DNA of 64,000 bases from UBA7672 sp965279205 (GTDB taxonomy: Bacteria > Pseudomonadota > Alphaproteobacteria > Caulobacterales > Hyphomonadaceae). The position numbers were made by a program, and so were the translations under genes. Location: NCBI GenBank assembly GCA_965279205.1, contig OZ257144.1, positions 3,658,001-3,722,000 of the forward strand, written 5' to 3'. Numbering within the stretch: position 1 is the stretch's first letter; the number at the start of each line of letters is the position of its first letter. The notes under the pieces were generated by a model. The model was not told the DNA's origin and did no database searches. It worked only from the letters and a program-made list of their open reading frames with translations. Shown piece by piece: positions 44,720 through 53,721 of this stretch.

Positions 44720-46402
44720 CTAGTTGCAGAGGCCGGTTGCGCCCGCGACGATCTCGCCGCGATAGGTTGGGCCGGGGCCGCCGGGGTAGACGGGATCCAT
44801 GTTGCCGTCGACGGTCAGGTGATAGTGATAACCGAGCCCGTCATGGTCGTGGCCGTTGTACTTGTCGAGATATTGCGGCCCTTGCGCTGGGCAGGCCGGA
44901 TCGAAGCCATAGTCTTCCACATACGACCCGCGGAATGTGAGGATCTGCACGCCATCAGGACCAGTGACTGCGTCGCCGGTATCCGGTCCCTGCAGCGGCG
45001 AGGCTATCTGCGATGAGTTGATGTCTTCCGGATTCGACAGCAAGCATTTTCTTGTCAAGGTCTGGCTTGGCGGATTTCCGGGGCATTGGGGGGAGAACGT
45101 CTTCCAGCACGATTGCACCCCTACGCCGTTGGCATGCCAAGGCCCGTAGATCGGATAACCGTCCGCTGCGTAACCGTAGATAGGCGAATGCTGGGTTCCG
45201 GCGTCGTTGAGCTGTTGCGCGAGACAGCTTGAATAGGCGTGGTGATGATAGGCATCGCCCGGCGGCGTGTGACCGTGACAGACATCGTAGTTTCCGGAAT
45301 CCAGCCAGGACGCCCAGTCGTGCCAGACATTCTCGCTCCGATAGCTGCGCTCACCCAGTTGGCCACGCAGGAGAACGCCATTGGCAAGCACGCCGGTTGA
45401 CGTCGACCCCAAGCGGCAGACGCGCGTCGCCGGCGCCGGATGGATCGGGATCTTGAAGGCGACCGGAGCCGGTCGCGGGCAGATCGAATCTGGCGCCGCC
45501 CATCCGCTGCCGCCGGCGGCGCATGTCGTTGCGAAACCGACATCCTGTCCGAAATCGATCGTCTGACCGATCGTGGGAATCGTTGCGCCCGCCCGGAACT
45601 GGCTAGTCGCGTGAGTCACCAACCCAGTCCTGACCCGGTCCACCGCCCTGTTCAGGGTGAAACGATAGGACGGCACGTTCGAACTCTTGATCGTCGCGAG
45701 GCCAGACGCGCTGGATGTGACATCGGTCTCGATCACGTTGAGGTCGACTTCCGCGCCAGCGCTTCCGTCCTGGATGAAAGCAGATCGCCGGACATCGAAC
45801 TGCGGGCCGAACAGGGAGTGTTTGCGGTTCCAGGTAAAGGCGGACGGTTTCAGAGCCGATGCAGCATCGACCATCCAGACCGTTACTTCCTTGGACAGGC
45901 TCTCCGATCCACCGGTGACCGTGCGCGAGCAGCCGTAGTTGTAGATGAAGCTCACCTTTCCGGAGCCGACGATGGGAGGCACGGTGAAGGAGACCGTCGG
46001 AAAGTTCTGGCCCGCCGATCCGCCGCAGTTATTCCCCGAAGGCCGCGCCGGGAAGCCGCCTTGCGCATCGAAGACCGGCGCCGGAAATCCGCTCGAATAG
46101 ACCCAGCAGCGAGTCTCGAACGGTGAATTGCAGGTCCCGTTGTTGAGCCGGCCGCTGAGATAGACCTTGTCGCCGACCTGCGCCGTCTGGTCGCCGCCAA
46201 CGTCCATGGACAGCACTGGAGGCGGCGGCGGCGGTGGAGGAGGAGGTGGCGGCGACGGTGGTGGAGGTGGTGACACTGGCGGCGGCGGGGGTGGCGGTGA
46301 CCCGCCTCCTCCTCCGCCACAGGCGGTGACTGTTCCCGCGACCGCAACAATCGCCAGGGCGGCAAGAAGCGCAGAACGCACTGCGCGGCTGGTCTCGCCC
46401 AT
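44720..46402 (-). CDS. YHYH-domain lipoprotein
   Basis: The start at 46402 follows GGGGAGAGG. The 560-aa product has a lipoprotein signal (VAGTVTAC) followed by a Gly run and a Pro-rich linker of about 30 residues, which probably spans the envelope. The C-terminal part carries histidine-rich motifs of the YHYH family: HDWASWLDSGNYDVCHGHTP, AYHHHAY and GYHYHLT. Cysteines are frequent, so disulfides are likely. Function of YHYH proteins is unknown; metal binding is inferred from the histidines. It is divergent from the alkylsulfatase gene. Confidence 0.82.
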   Translation of the reverse strand: MGETSRAVRSALLAALAIVAVAGTVTACGGGGGGSPPPPPPPVSPPPPPSPPPPPPPPPPPPVLSMDVGGDQTAQVGDKVYLSGRLNNGTCNSPFETRCWVYSSGFPAPVFDAQGGFPARPSGNNCGGSAGQNFPTVSFTVPPIVGSGKVSFIYNYGCSRTVTGGSESLSKEVTVWMVDAASALKPSAFTWNRKHSLFGPQFDVRRSAFIQDGSAGAEVDLNVIETDVTSSASGLATIKSSNVPSYRFTLNRAVDRVRTGLVTHATSQFRAGATIPTIGQTIDFGQDVGFATTCAAGGSGWAAPDSICPRPAPVAFKIPIHPAPATRVCRLGSTSTGVLANGVLLRGQLGERSYRSENVWHDWASWLDSGNYDVCHGHTPPGDAYHHHAYSSCLAQQLNDAGTQHSPIYGYAADGYPIYGPWHANGVGVQSCWKTFSPQCPGNPPSQTLTRKCLLSNPEDINSSQIASPLQGPDTGDAVTGPDGVQILTFRGSYVEDYGFDPACPAQGPQYLDKYNGHDHDGLGYHYHLTVDGNMDPVYPGGPGPTYRGEIVAGATGLCN

Positions 46403-46642
46403 CAACCCTCTCCCCAACACTCAACGAGGCGATGAAAACTGGCGCGAAACTGCTGCATGTCCCGCGCGGCCGCAATAGTGTGGAGCTATCGAACTGATCC
46501 TTCACGGATTTGTTCGCTGGCCGTTGGCCGCCATTCGCAGTCGCAACCCGCCGTCATCCTGTCGAGCAGGTTCCAAGATCGCGATGGACCCGGCCGACAG
46601 GCGCTTCTATCAGATTGAGACCATGGTCCGGGGAGGACTTCG

Positions 46643-48631
46643 ATGACATCAAGATCTGCTGCTCTGCTTGCCGCCGTCAGCCTTGCTGCCTGCGCAACCG
46701 CGCAACCGCCCGCCGTGGCGCCAGTTGCGCCACCTGCAGTTGCAACTGCGGAAACGCCATCGGCCTTCACACAGGCGACACATGACGCTTTCCGTGCGGA
46801 GCGAAACTTTGCCGACACGCGGGATTTCGATTTTGCTGCGCGTGGCTTTATCGCGACCCGGAAGGATCCGCTGATAACAACGGCGGCTGGGCAGCCGGTT
46901 TGGAGCCTGTCGGCATACGATTTCCTGAAAGCCGATGCATCATCGACGGTGAACCCGAGCCTGTGGCGGCAGGCGCAGCTGATGGCGAAGCATGGCCTGT
47001 TCCAGGTCAGCGACCGCATCTGGCAGGTGCGCGGTTTCGACCTTGCCAACATCACCTTCGTGAAGGGCGACACGGGCTGGATCGTCATCGACACGCTGGG
47101 ATCGAATGAGACAGCGAAGGCGGCCTTCGATCTTGTCACCGATCATCTGGGCGCGCGGCCGATCGTGGCCGTGATCTACACGCACTCTCATACCGATCAT
47201 TTTGCCGGAACCGCGGGGTTGGTGAGCCTCGCCGATGTGCGTGCCGGCAAGGTGCAGGTGATTGCACCGGACGGCTTCCTCGAGGCAGCCGTGGGCGAGA
47301 ATGTGATCGCCGGCCCGGCGATGCAACGGCGGGCGATGTACCAGTTCGGAATTCCATTGCCCAAGTCCCCGACCGGGCTGGTGAATGCCGGCATCGGGCC
47401 GGGACTCTCGCGGGGAACCACATCGCTGATACCGCCCACGAAGGAGATCGGAAGGACCGGCGAAGCCCTGACCATCGACGGCGTGAAAATGACCTTCCAG
47501 TTCACGCCCGGCACGGAAGCGCCGGCGGAAATGAACGTGCACTTCCCGGACTGGAAGATCATCGACATGGCGGAGAACGCCAATGCCACGCAGCACAATA
47601 TCCTGACGCCGCGCGGCGCGGTGGTGCGCGATGCGAAAGTGTGGGCGGAGGGACTGACACAGGCGCTGCGCATGTTCGGCGACAGCGATGTGCTGATCGC
47701 CAGCCATGGCTGGCCCCGCTTCGGCAACGCCCAGGTCCGCGACTATCTTGGCAAGCATCGCGACGTCTATGCCTTCCTGCACGACCAGACCGTGCGGCTG
47801 ATGAACCAGGGACTGAATGGCGACGAGATCGCAGCAAAGCTGAAACTGCCGGCGGAACTCGACCGCGAATGGTATGACCGGCCTTACTACGGCTCGCTCA
47901 GCTTCAACTCTCGCGCCGTCTACCAGTTCTACATGGGCTGGTATGACGCCAATCCTGTGCATCTGGCCCCTGTCCCGCCGGTCGACACGAGCAGACGCTA
48001 TGTCGAGGCGATGGGCGGCGCGGCCCGCGTCAAGGAAATGGCGCAGGCGGCCTACGACAAGGGTGACTACGCCTGGGCGGCGGAACTTCTGAACAAGGCG
48101 GTGATGGCGGATGGCGCCGACACGGCGGCAAAGGACCTGCTGGCGCGCTGCTATGACCAGCTCGGCTGGCAGACCGAGAACTCGCTGTGGCGGAACATCT
48201 ATCTGACTGGCGCCAGCGAACTGCGCACCAGCGTCGGCGCGGCCCCGGTCAACGCAGCTTCGCAGCTGGCGACACTGGCCAACCTGCCCTTCGGATCGCT
48301 GTTCGACCTGCTGGCCGTGCGGCTGAATGCCGACAAGGCGGCAGGCGCGAAACTCCGGCTTGCCTTCGTACTGAGCGACACAGGCGACAAATCCTACGTA
48401 ACCGTGGAGAACGGCGTTCTGGTGCACGAGGAGATCGCGGCGCCTGGGCTAGTCGATGCGACGCTGACCGTCTCGCGCGCGGATTTCATCGGCAGCATTT
48501 TTGGCGGCCAGCCCCTGCCCCCCAAAGTGGCGGCCGGCCTCGCGAAGGTTGAAGGCGATCCGCAGGCCCTACTGAAGCTGGCAAGCTGGATGGACCAACC
48601 CAACCCAGTTTTTCCGATCGTGACGCGGTAG
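46643..48631 (+). CDS. SdsA-type alkylsulfatase, lipoprotein
   Basis: The 662-aa protein has a lipoprotein signal (SLAAC, Cys17). The metallo-beta-lactamase domain carries THSHTDH (His181, His183, Asp185, His186). A helical dimerisation region follows (MAQAAYDKGDYAWAAELLNK), and the C-terminus is an SCP2-like lipid-binding domain. This is the SdsA1 layout, which hydrolyses primary linear alkyl sulfates such as SDS. It gives the cell sulfate or carbon from sulfated surfactants. The gene is followed directly by a palindromic repeat. Confidence 0.92.
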   Translation: MTSRSAALLAAVSLAACATAQPPAVAPVAPPAVATAETPSAFTQATHDAFRAERNFADTRDFDFAARGFIATRKDPLITTAAGQPVWSLSAYDFLKADASSTVNPSLWRQAQLMAKHGLFQVSDRIWQVRGFDLANITFVKGDTGWIVIDTLGSNETAKAAFDLVTDHLGARPIVAVIYTHSHTDHFAGTAGLVSLADVRAGKVQVIAPDGFLEAAVGENVIAGPAMQRRAMYQFGIPLPKSPTGLVNAGIGPGLSRGTTSLIPPTKEIGRTGEALTIDGVKMTFQFTPGTEAPAEMNVHFPDWKIIDMAENANATQHNILTPRGAVVRDAKVWAEGLTQALRMFGDSDVLIASHGWPRFGNAQVRDYLGKHRDVYAFLHDQTVRLMNQGLNGDEIAAKLKLPAELDREWYDRPYYGSLSFNSRAVYQFYMGWYDANPVHLAPVPPVDTSRRYVEAMGGAARVKEMAQAAYDKGDYAWAAELLNKAVMADGADTAAKDLLARCYDQLGWQTENSLWRNIYLTGASELRTSVGAAPVNAASQLATLANLPFGSLFDLLAVRLNADKAAGAKLRLAFVLSDTGDKSYVTVENGVLVHEEIAAPGLVDATLTVSRADFIGSIFGGQPLPPKVAAGLAKVEGDPQALLKLASWMDQPNPVFPIVTR

Positions 48632-48646
48632 GGCAATTCAACCAGC

Positions 48647-48750
48647 TGTCATCCCGGAAGCGCGCAGCGCTGTTCGGGATCCATTTCTCAACATTCGAGC
48701 TGGCGGCGAAATGGTTCCCGGCCCTCCGCTTCGCTGCGGCCGGGATGACA
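48647..48750. repeat. Compound palindromic repeat, copy A (104 bp)
   Basis: The element begins with TGTCATCCCGG and ends with CCGGGATGACA. It contains a GGATCCATT-like block, a short central sequence, and AATGGTTCCCGG. Copy B (50222-50332) is the same element in the opposite orientation. It lies 15 bp after the alkylsulfatase stop and is followed by GATTTTTTG, so it may also terminate transcription. No transposase is present. Confidence 0.8.
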
Positions 48751-48879
48751 GATTTTTTGTCGGACAGAACCAAAGCAAGAAATAAAATCGGCGGCCTTGT
48801 CCTTCTGTCGGGACAATGGCCACCGCACGTTTGCTGGTCTGGCGCCGGTTCTGTCGCCGGCTTTCGGGGAGGAGCGGTC

Positions 48880-48978
48880 TTATGCCGCTTGTCTTGTCCT
48901 GCGCGCGGGGCGGCCGCTGAGGAAAATCATCGCGAGGTTGACCGCCACCACGAGAGCACCTGCTGTCAGATTGATCAT
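48880..48978 (-). CDS. Putative 32-aa single-span membrane peptide
   Basis: An ATG at 48978 preceded by AGAAGAGAAG starts a 32-residue frame: a polar start, one hydrophobic span (LTAGALVVAVNLAMIFL), and a basic tail (RPARRTR). It lies 17 bp after the monooxygenase gene and on the same strand, so it could be co-transcribed. It is too short for homology by eye. Chance is possible, but the SD and membrane profile support it. Confidence 0.4.
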   Translation of the reverse strand: MINLTAGALVVAVNLAMIFLSGRPARRTRQAA

Positions 48979-48995
48979 TGTCTTCTCTTCTGCTG

Positions 48996-49304
48996 TCACT
49001 CGACCGTTGTGTAGGTCATGATCTTCGGTGCGGCGGCGACATAGGGCTTGAGCGTGTCGGTGAGGCCCTGCGCGATCCACCACTGGTAAAAGTCTTCCTG
49101 CTGTTCGGCGGTCTCCCACCGCTCGACATAGACGACGATGTTGGGGCGCTTGAGATCGACCAGTACGTCGAAGCCGAGATTACCTTCACGTGCACGGATG
49201 GTCTCGACCTGGGCGGAGGAGATGGCGACGAAGTCCTCGCGTTTTTCCGGGATCACGGTGAACTCGATCACCATCACCAGGGCGGTTACCGCCAGTCCGA
49301 TCAT
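48996..49304 (-). CDS. ABM-domain putative quinol monooxygenase
   Basis: The start at 49304 follows GGGAGA. The 102-aa product has an antibiotic-biosynthesis-monooxygenase fold: strand VIEFTVIPEKREDFVAI, VYVERWETAEQQEDFYQW and a C-terminal SxP-type tail. Such proteins work as dimers on quinols or other aromatics without a cofactor. It is divergent from a WYL regulator, with a dyad site between, so that regulator probably controls it. The first ten residues are hydrophobic but too short for export. Confidence 0.8.
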   Translation of the reverse strand: MIGLAVTALVMVIEFTVIPEKREDFVAISSAQVETIRAREGNLGFDVLVDLKRPNIVVYVERWETAEQQEDFYQWWIAQGLTDTLKPYVAAAPKIMTYTTVE

Positions 49305-49355
49305 CGCGCTCTCCCTTGACCTGTCCGAGCCTGATGACACATACCTGCCATACGC

Positions 49356-49379
49356 CTGCTGACAGCATAGTGGCAGCAG
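49356..49379. promoter_or_regulatory. Candidate operator of the WYL regulator
   Basis: CTGCTGACA and TGGCAGCAG form an imperfect dyad (8 of 9 positions) separated by 6 bp. It sits in the 94-bp gap between the divergent monooxygenase and regulator genes, 20 bp before the regulator ATG. Position and symmetry fit autoregulation and control of the monooxygenase. Confidence 0.5.
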
Positions 49380-49398
49380 GGTTTGGAAGGGCGAAAAC

Positions 49399-50163
49399 AT
49401 GCGTAAGGCGGACCGTCTTTTCGAGATCATCCAGATCCTGCGCCGTTCGAAAAAGCCGGTGACAGCGGATGCGATGGCCGACGAGCTGGAGACGTCCAAG
49501 CGCTCGGTCTATCGCGACATCGCGGCGCTTCTTGCTCAACGGGTTCCAATTCGCGGCGAAGCAGGCATCGGCTATGTGCTCGACAAGGGCCTCGACATGC
49601 CGCCGCTGATGCTGACGACCGATGAGATCGAGGCGGCCGTGTTGGGCGCGCAGTGGGTGATCAATCGTGGCGATCCCCAGCTGTCGAAGGCGGCGCGCGA
49701 TCTTCTGGCCAAGATCGAGGCCGGCATTCCCGAACGCTTGCGCCCCTATATCGACGATCCGGCGCATCGCGTCGTGCCGGCGTGGGACCGCGCCAAGGAT
49801 GCGATCGATCTGGGTGTCGTGCGCAGCGCCATCAACGGCGCCCGCAAGATGAAGCTCGACTATCGCGACGCTGAAGGCCGCGCCACGGCGCGGGTGATCT
49901 GGCCGATCCTGCTCGGCTATTACGAAACCACCCGCATCATCTGCGCCTGGTGCGAGACACGGCGCGATTTCCGCTCGTTCCGTTCGGACCGCATCGTATC
50001 GGCGGCCGTGCTGGAAGACCGTTATCCCGAACGCCCGGCCGTCATGCGCGTGAAATGGCGCAAGGCAATGGAAGCCGACTGGAAACGCCGCAAAGCGGAG
50101 ATGGAGCGGAAGAAGGGCGAGGCGCAGCCGGAACACGCCGAGCCGGGCCACGCAAAAGCCTAG
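49399..50163 (+). CDS. HTH/WYL-domain transcriptional regulator (YafY family)
   Basis: The 254-aa protein has an N-terminal winged helix (RLFEIIQILRRSKKPVTADA and ELETSKRSVYRDIAAL) and a WYL domain in the second half (ARVIWPILLGYYETTRIICAWC), which in this family senses a small ligand. The last 35 residues are Lys/Glu-rich. It is divergent from an ABM monooxygenase gene, a recurrent arrangement for YafY-type regulators, which suggests repression of that gene until the ligand appears. Confidence 0.88.
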   Translation: MRKADRLFEIIQILRRSKKPVTADAMADELETSKRSVYRDIAALLAQRVPIRGEAGIGYVLDKGLDMPPLMLTTDEIEAAVLGAQWVINRGDPQLSKAARDLLAKIEAGIPERLRPYIDDPAHRVVPAWDRAKDAIDLGVVRSAINGARKMKLDYRDAEGRATARVIWPILLGYYETTRIICAWCETRRDFRSFRSDRIVSAAVLEDRYPERPAVMRVKWRKAMEADWKRRKAEMERKKGEAQPEHAEPGHAKA

Positions 50164-50221
50164 AGCAGGATCGCTTTGGGTAGCAGCGTCTGTGGCCGCT
50201 GATGTGGACAGATCCTCAACC

Positions 50222-50332
50222 TGTCATCCCGGCCGCAGCGACGCAGTCGCGGAGGGCCGGGAACCATTCATCCGCTTGTCCGAACGTTGAGCAATGGTTC
50301 CCGGACAGCGCTGGCGCGCTTCCGGGATGACA
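50222..50332. repeat. Compound palindromic repeat, copy B (111 bp)
   Basis: The ends are TGTCATCCCGG and CCGGGATGACA as in copy A, but the internal arms are in the opposite order, so the element is inverted relative to A. Inner blocks GGAACCATT and AATGGTTCC are conserved. It lies 58 bp after the WYL-regulator gene. A and B differ by about 7 bp of arm length. Confidence 0.8.
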
Positions 50333-50400
50333 AGCGATGATGTGCCTCCACGTCATCGAATGCTTCCACCAAAGCGCCCCCGCTCCAGCCCAAAAGAAAA

Positions 50401-50424
50401 GCGCCGGCTCTGGTGAGCCGGCGC
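50401..50424 (-). terminator. Intrinsic terminator of the TonB receptor gene
   Basis: A perfect 10-bp stem (GCGCCGGCTC/GAGCCGGCGC) with a 4-nt loop is followed on the minus strand by TTTTCTTTT. It is 38 bp beyond the stop codon. Confidence 0.88.
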
Positions 50425-50462
50425 AGGAACCAATGACGGGAGCACCGCCAGTTGGGAAAAAC

Positions 50463-53336
50463 CTAGAACTTGATCTGCAGTTCCGCGCCCATGGTCCGGG
50501 GCGGACGATAAGTGACGCCGACCGCCAGGCAGTCTTCGCCAAGCGCGCCAGCCGGGTTCACGGCATGAGAGATCGTGTTCGCCGGGGTTGTGCCGCAGAG
50601 GCCCGGGATGACGTTCCGGTTGGTGCCCTGACGGCGGCCCGCAGCGCGGCCGTCGTACTGCTCTTCGTCGAAGAGGTTCCGGACGAAACCGATCAGCGTG
50701 AAGTTGCCATCGGCGCTGGTCCAGGTGATGCGGCTATCGGTCTGATCCCAGGATGGGATCTTGGTTCCCCAGCGGTTGAACACTGAGCTGTACGAAATGT
50801 CCTGCCAGAAGTAGCTGAGCGAGGCATTCACGTTCGAACCGTCCTCGAAGTCCCAGGTGTAAGTGCCGATGAGGGCAGCTTTGTTCTTGGGGCTGAACGG
50901 CAGGATGTTGCCGTTGAGATTCTGGCCCTGCTGGAGTGTGCCAGCAACCGGCGTACCGAGCGGATTTGCATCCGGGTCCCTCGCCCACGGGTCGAGCGCG
51001 TGGATCAGCGACGGCGAGTCGCCGATTTCCGGGTTCGTGTAGCCGTAGTTGAACAGGAACCGCAGGTTGTCGGTCGGATACCAGATCGTCTCGAGTTCGA
51101 AGCCCGTGGTCTTGGTCGTGGGCAGGTTGACGTAAGACGAGTAGGCAGGCGGACGCGGCAGCGGACCGGCGCCATCCGGATCTTCCGGCACAACCGTGTT
51201 CGAGACCTGATAGCCCTGGTAATCGTAGTAGAACAGCACGGCGTTGGTCGTGAGGTTCCACTCTGGCCATTCACGCTTGAAGCCGAATTCGACGGCGTCC
51301 ACGAGTTCCTTGTCCGTAAAGGGCGTCGGAACCATGAGGCAGAACGTGTCGGCGCAACCCAGACCACCGGGCTTATAGCCGCGGTTGTACTTGGCGTAGA
51401 CCAGCGTGTCGTCATCCGGCGTCCAGTCGACACCGACCACGCCCGTTACCTCATTCCAGCTCGCCGCAAGATCGCGGTAGGCGTTGTTGGTCACCGGGTC
51501 GAAGTAGATACCGTAGCGGCTGCGATCGGCAGCACCACCGCAGCCCGCGCCACCGTTCGCATTGGTCGGATTGGCGTTGACTACGCCCCGGCCTGCGAGG
51601 CCGCAGGGAATTCCCGCGTTGATCGTGGTCGGATCGGCGCCGCCCAGCGTCCTGGTCACGTCCGTGCGCGGCGAGACGAGAGCGTTGAGGTTTGCAACGC
51701 CGCCAACAAGGCCAGCGAACGGAGCAAGACCAGCCTCGAGAGCCGCCTCGGTGGTATAGAGCGTGATCAGGCGCGCATATTCACGACCGTGCATCACGTC
51801 TTTCGACCAGCGAATACCGCCGGTGAGTTTCAGTTGGTCGTTGAACTGGTAGTCAGCCTGGATGAACGCGCCATAGGCGTTGTTCAGACCCTGGTTGTTG
51901 GTGTGGAAGTACAGGTCGCCGCCGATCTGCGAACCGGAAGCCGAGTTGTGGCCGGTGTAGTCCGGCAGTTCGGGCATGCCGGCGAAATTGAAGGCCTGCA
52001 CCTGATCGAGCCGCTGAACGACGCCGCCGACGCTGCCTCTTTCCGAGACATAGATCGGCTGCGAGTAGTTTTCCTGGTACTGATAGAGGCCGACGATCCA
52101 CTGCAGCGGACCATCGCCGGTCGAGACAATGTTGATCTCGTTCGAATACCAGGCGCGGTTCTCGTTGTAGTCCGACACGCGATCGGACTTGTAGTTCCGT
52201 CCACCGAAGTCGAACGATTTAACGGGCGAACCGTCCTGATCCTGTTGCAGGTTGTAGTGGTACCAGACGTAGCCGCCGAGATATTTGATGTCGAAATCGT
52301 CAGCGTGATAGATCGCCTCCACCGCGTATTCCTGCGTCGGCCACAGGTGCGCGAAGTTGGTGAAGTTGGTGTTGAATCCGCGCAGATCCAGCGGGTTGGT
52401 CTTCTGCGTGCCGACCTGCTGAACGTTCGTCGGAATATTGGTCAGACCGAAGGCCCCGTTCGGCACGATCGCGCCGGGCGGGAAGAAACGCGTGTCATAT
52501 TGTTGAAGAGAATCGCCGCCTGTGCGCGCGCCAGGTGCGCCAAGGCGCTGGTCCCAGCTCAGCGTGCCGCCGCGAACCCACCAGTCGAAGTTATCGCCAA
52601 TGTCGCCTTCGAATTGGATTTCGGAATAGCTATCGTCGCGACGTCCGCCCTCGGTCGTCAGGCCCGAATAGTTCTTGAGGTAACCCTCGTCCTGCGACGT
52701 CCGCGAATAGCCGACGCGATAGCGGAGCCAGTCAGTGATCGGGCCGGCAATCGTGGTTTCGACCTTCAGGTTGTCGAAATTGCCGAAGCCCATGTTGAAC
52801 TGGCCTTCGAAGTCTTCGGTCGGGCGCTTCGTGATCACGTTGAGCGCGCCGCCGATGGAGTCACGGCCGTACAGAGTGCCTTGCGGACCGCGCACGACCT
52901 CGACCCGGTCGATGAAGATCGGTTCGCGGCTGGCAGGGATGGCGGAGGAGAAGTAAACGCCGTCGACATAGTTCGAGATACCCGAACGGATACCGAAGTT
53001 GTTCGACGTCCTGGTGACGCCGCGCATGCCGAGACGGTCGGCGGCGGTGGAGTAGCTGAGGCCGGGCGCGAAGTTCGTGTAGTCCTGCACGGTCGTCAGA
53101 CCGACCTCGTCGCGCAGCTCGCTGGTGATGGCGGTAACGGCCACCGCGATGTCCTGTACCGTCTCTTCACGCTTGCTGGCCGTAACGACGACCACGTCCC
53201 TCGTAGTTCTCTCGTCTTCCGGAGGCGCGGTCTGCGGCGCCGCCTGTGGCTGGGTTGTGGTGTTTTGCGCCATGGCTGGCATGGCGATCCCGAGAGCCAG
53301 CAAACTCACGAGTGAAATACGATTGAGCTGCGCCAT
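50463..53336 (-). CDS. TonB-dependent outer-membrane receptor
   Basis: The 957-aa protein has a signal peptide (LVSLLALGIAMPAMA), a TonB-box-like segment (DVVVVTASKRE), a plug domain (IDRVEVVRGPQGTLYGRDSI is the conserved core), and a 22-strand barrel ending in ELQIKF. It imports a large or scarce substrate across the outer membrane using TonB energy. The substrate is unknown; no siderophore or cobalamin gene is adjacent. GGGAGGACGCG precedes the ATG. Neighbouring alkylsulfatase and monooxygenase genes hint at an organic nutrient, which is inference. Confidence 0.92.
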   Translation of the reverse strand: MAQLNRISLVSLLALGIAMPAMAQNTTTQPQAAPQTAPPEDERTTRDVVVVTASKREETVQDIAVAVTAITSELRDEVGLTTVQDYTNFAPGLSYSTAADRLGMRGVTRTSNNFGIRSGISNYVDGVYFSSAIPASREPIFIDRVEVVRGPQGTLYGRDSIGGALNVITKRPTEDFEGQFNMGFGNFDNLKVETTIAGPITDWLRYRVGYSRTSQDEGYLKNYSGLTTEGGRRDDSYSEIQFEGDIGDNFDWWVRGGTLSWDQRLGAPGARTGGDSLQQYDTRFFPPGAIVPNGAFGLTNIPTNVQQVGTQKTNPLDLRGFNTNFTNFAHLWPTQEYAVEAIYHADDFDIKYLGGYVWYHYNLQQDQDGSPVKSFDFGGRNYKSDRVSDYNENRAWYSNEINIVSTGDGPLQWIVGLYQYQENYSQPIYVSERGSVGGVVQRLDQVQAFNFAGMPELPDYTGHNSASGSQIGGDLYFHTNNQGLNNAYGAFIQADYQFNDQLKLTGGIRWSKDVMHGREYARLITLYTTEAALEAGLAPFAGLVGGVANLNALVSPRTDVTRTLGGADPTTINAGIPCGLAGRGVVNANPTNANGGAGCGGAADRSRYGIYFDPVTNNAYRDLAASWNEVTGVVGVDWTPDDDTLVYAKYNRGYKPGGLGCADTFCLMVPTPFTDKELVDAVEFGFKREWPEWNLTTNAVLFYYDYQGYQVSNTVVPEDPDGAGPLPRPPAYSSYVNLPTTKTTGFELETIWYPTDNLRFLFNYGYTNPEIGDSPSLIHALDPWARDPDANPLGTPVAGTLQQGQNLNGNILPFSPKNKAALIGTYTWDFEDGSNVNASLSYFWQDISYSSVFNRWGTKIPSWDQTDSRITWTSADGNFTLIGFVRNLFDEEQYDGRAAGRRQGTNRNVIPGLCGTTPANTISHAVNPAGALGEDCLAVGVTYRPPRTMGAELQIKF

Positions 53337-53721
53337 ATGACGCGTCCTCCCTGAACAGCGATCCTCCCGCAGCGTCTTTTTTTTCGTTCTGACGCCGGCG
53401 CTGCACGGAACAAAGAGTCAGCGCGCGCAAATGTGACCCTGCTGCGAGTGTTCGTGAGCGTCAATCATCCTCACGGAGCGCGTGAGCCGCTCGGCGTGTC
53501 GCTTCGCGAGCGATCGTGTGCGGCGCCGCAAGCGGAAAGCGCGAGCAAGTTACGTCAATCTGATTGCTGAATTGATCCAGTCGACGCTACGGCATGGATT
53601 AGAGTAGACACTGTCCGGTAAACTCGACAATGCGAGCCCCTGGAGCGCATTCAGCGCGACGCAGCAATCACGTTGCGGAATGCAATTTGTATATTTTTTT
53701 CATAGATGCGCGTTTCGTGCA
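53337..53721. other. Gap between the TonB receptor and TPR lipoprotein genes
   Basis: No gene is supported. An AT-rich patch at 53679-53705 stands out in this GC-rich DNA and could be part of a promoter region or lie beyond the TPR gene's stop. A short TCGCT/AGCGA repeat near 53500 is the only other feature. Confidence 0.5.

Noticed and set aside
48647..50332. Repeat pair as ends of an insertion sequence enclosing the monooxygenase and regulator genes
   Set aside because: No transposase lies between them, each copy is itself a complete palindrome, and the enclosed genes look native.
53679..53705. AT-rich patch with a T run as a terminator
   Set aside because: No stable hairpin precedes the T run on either strand; it may simply be promoter-like DNA.
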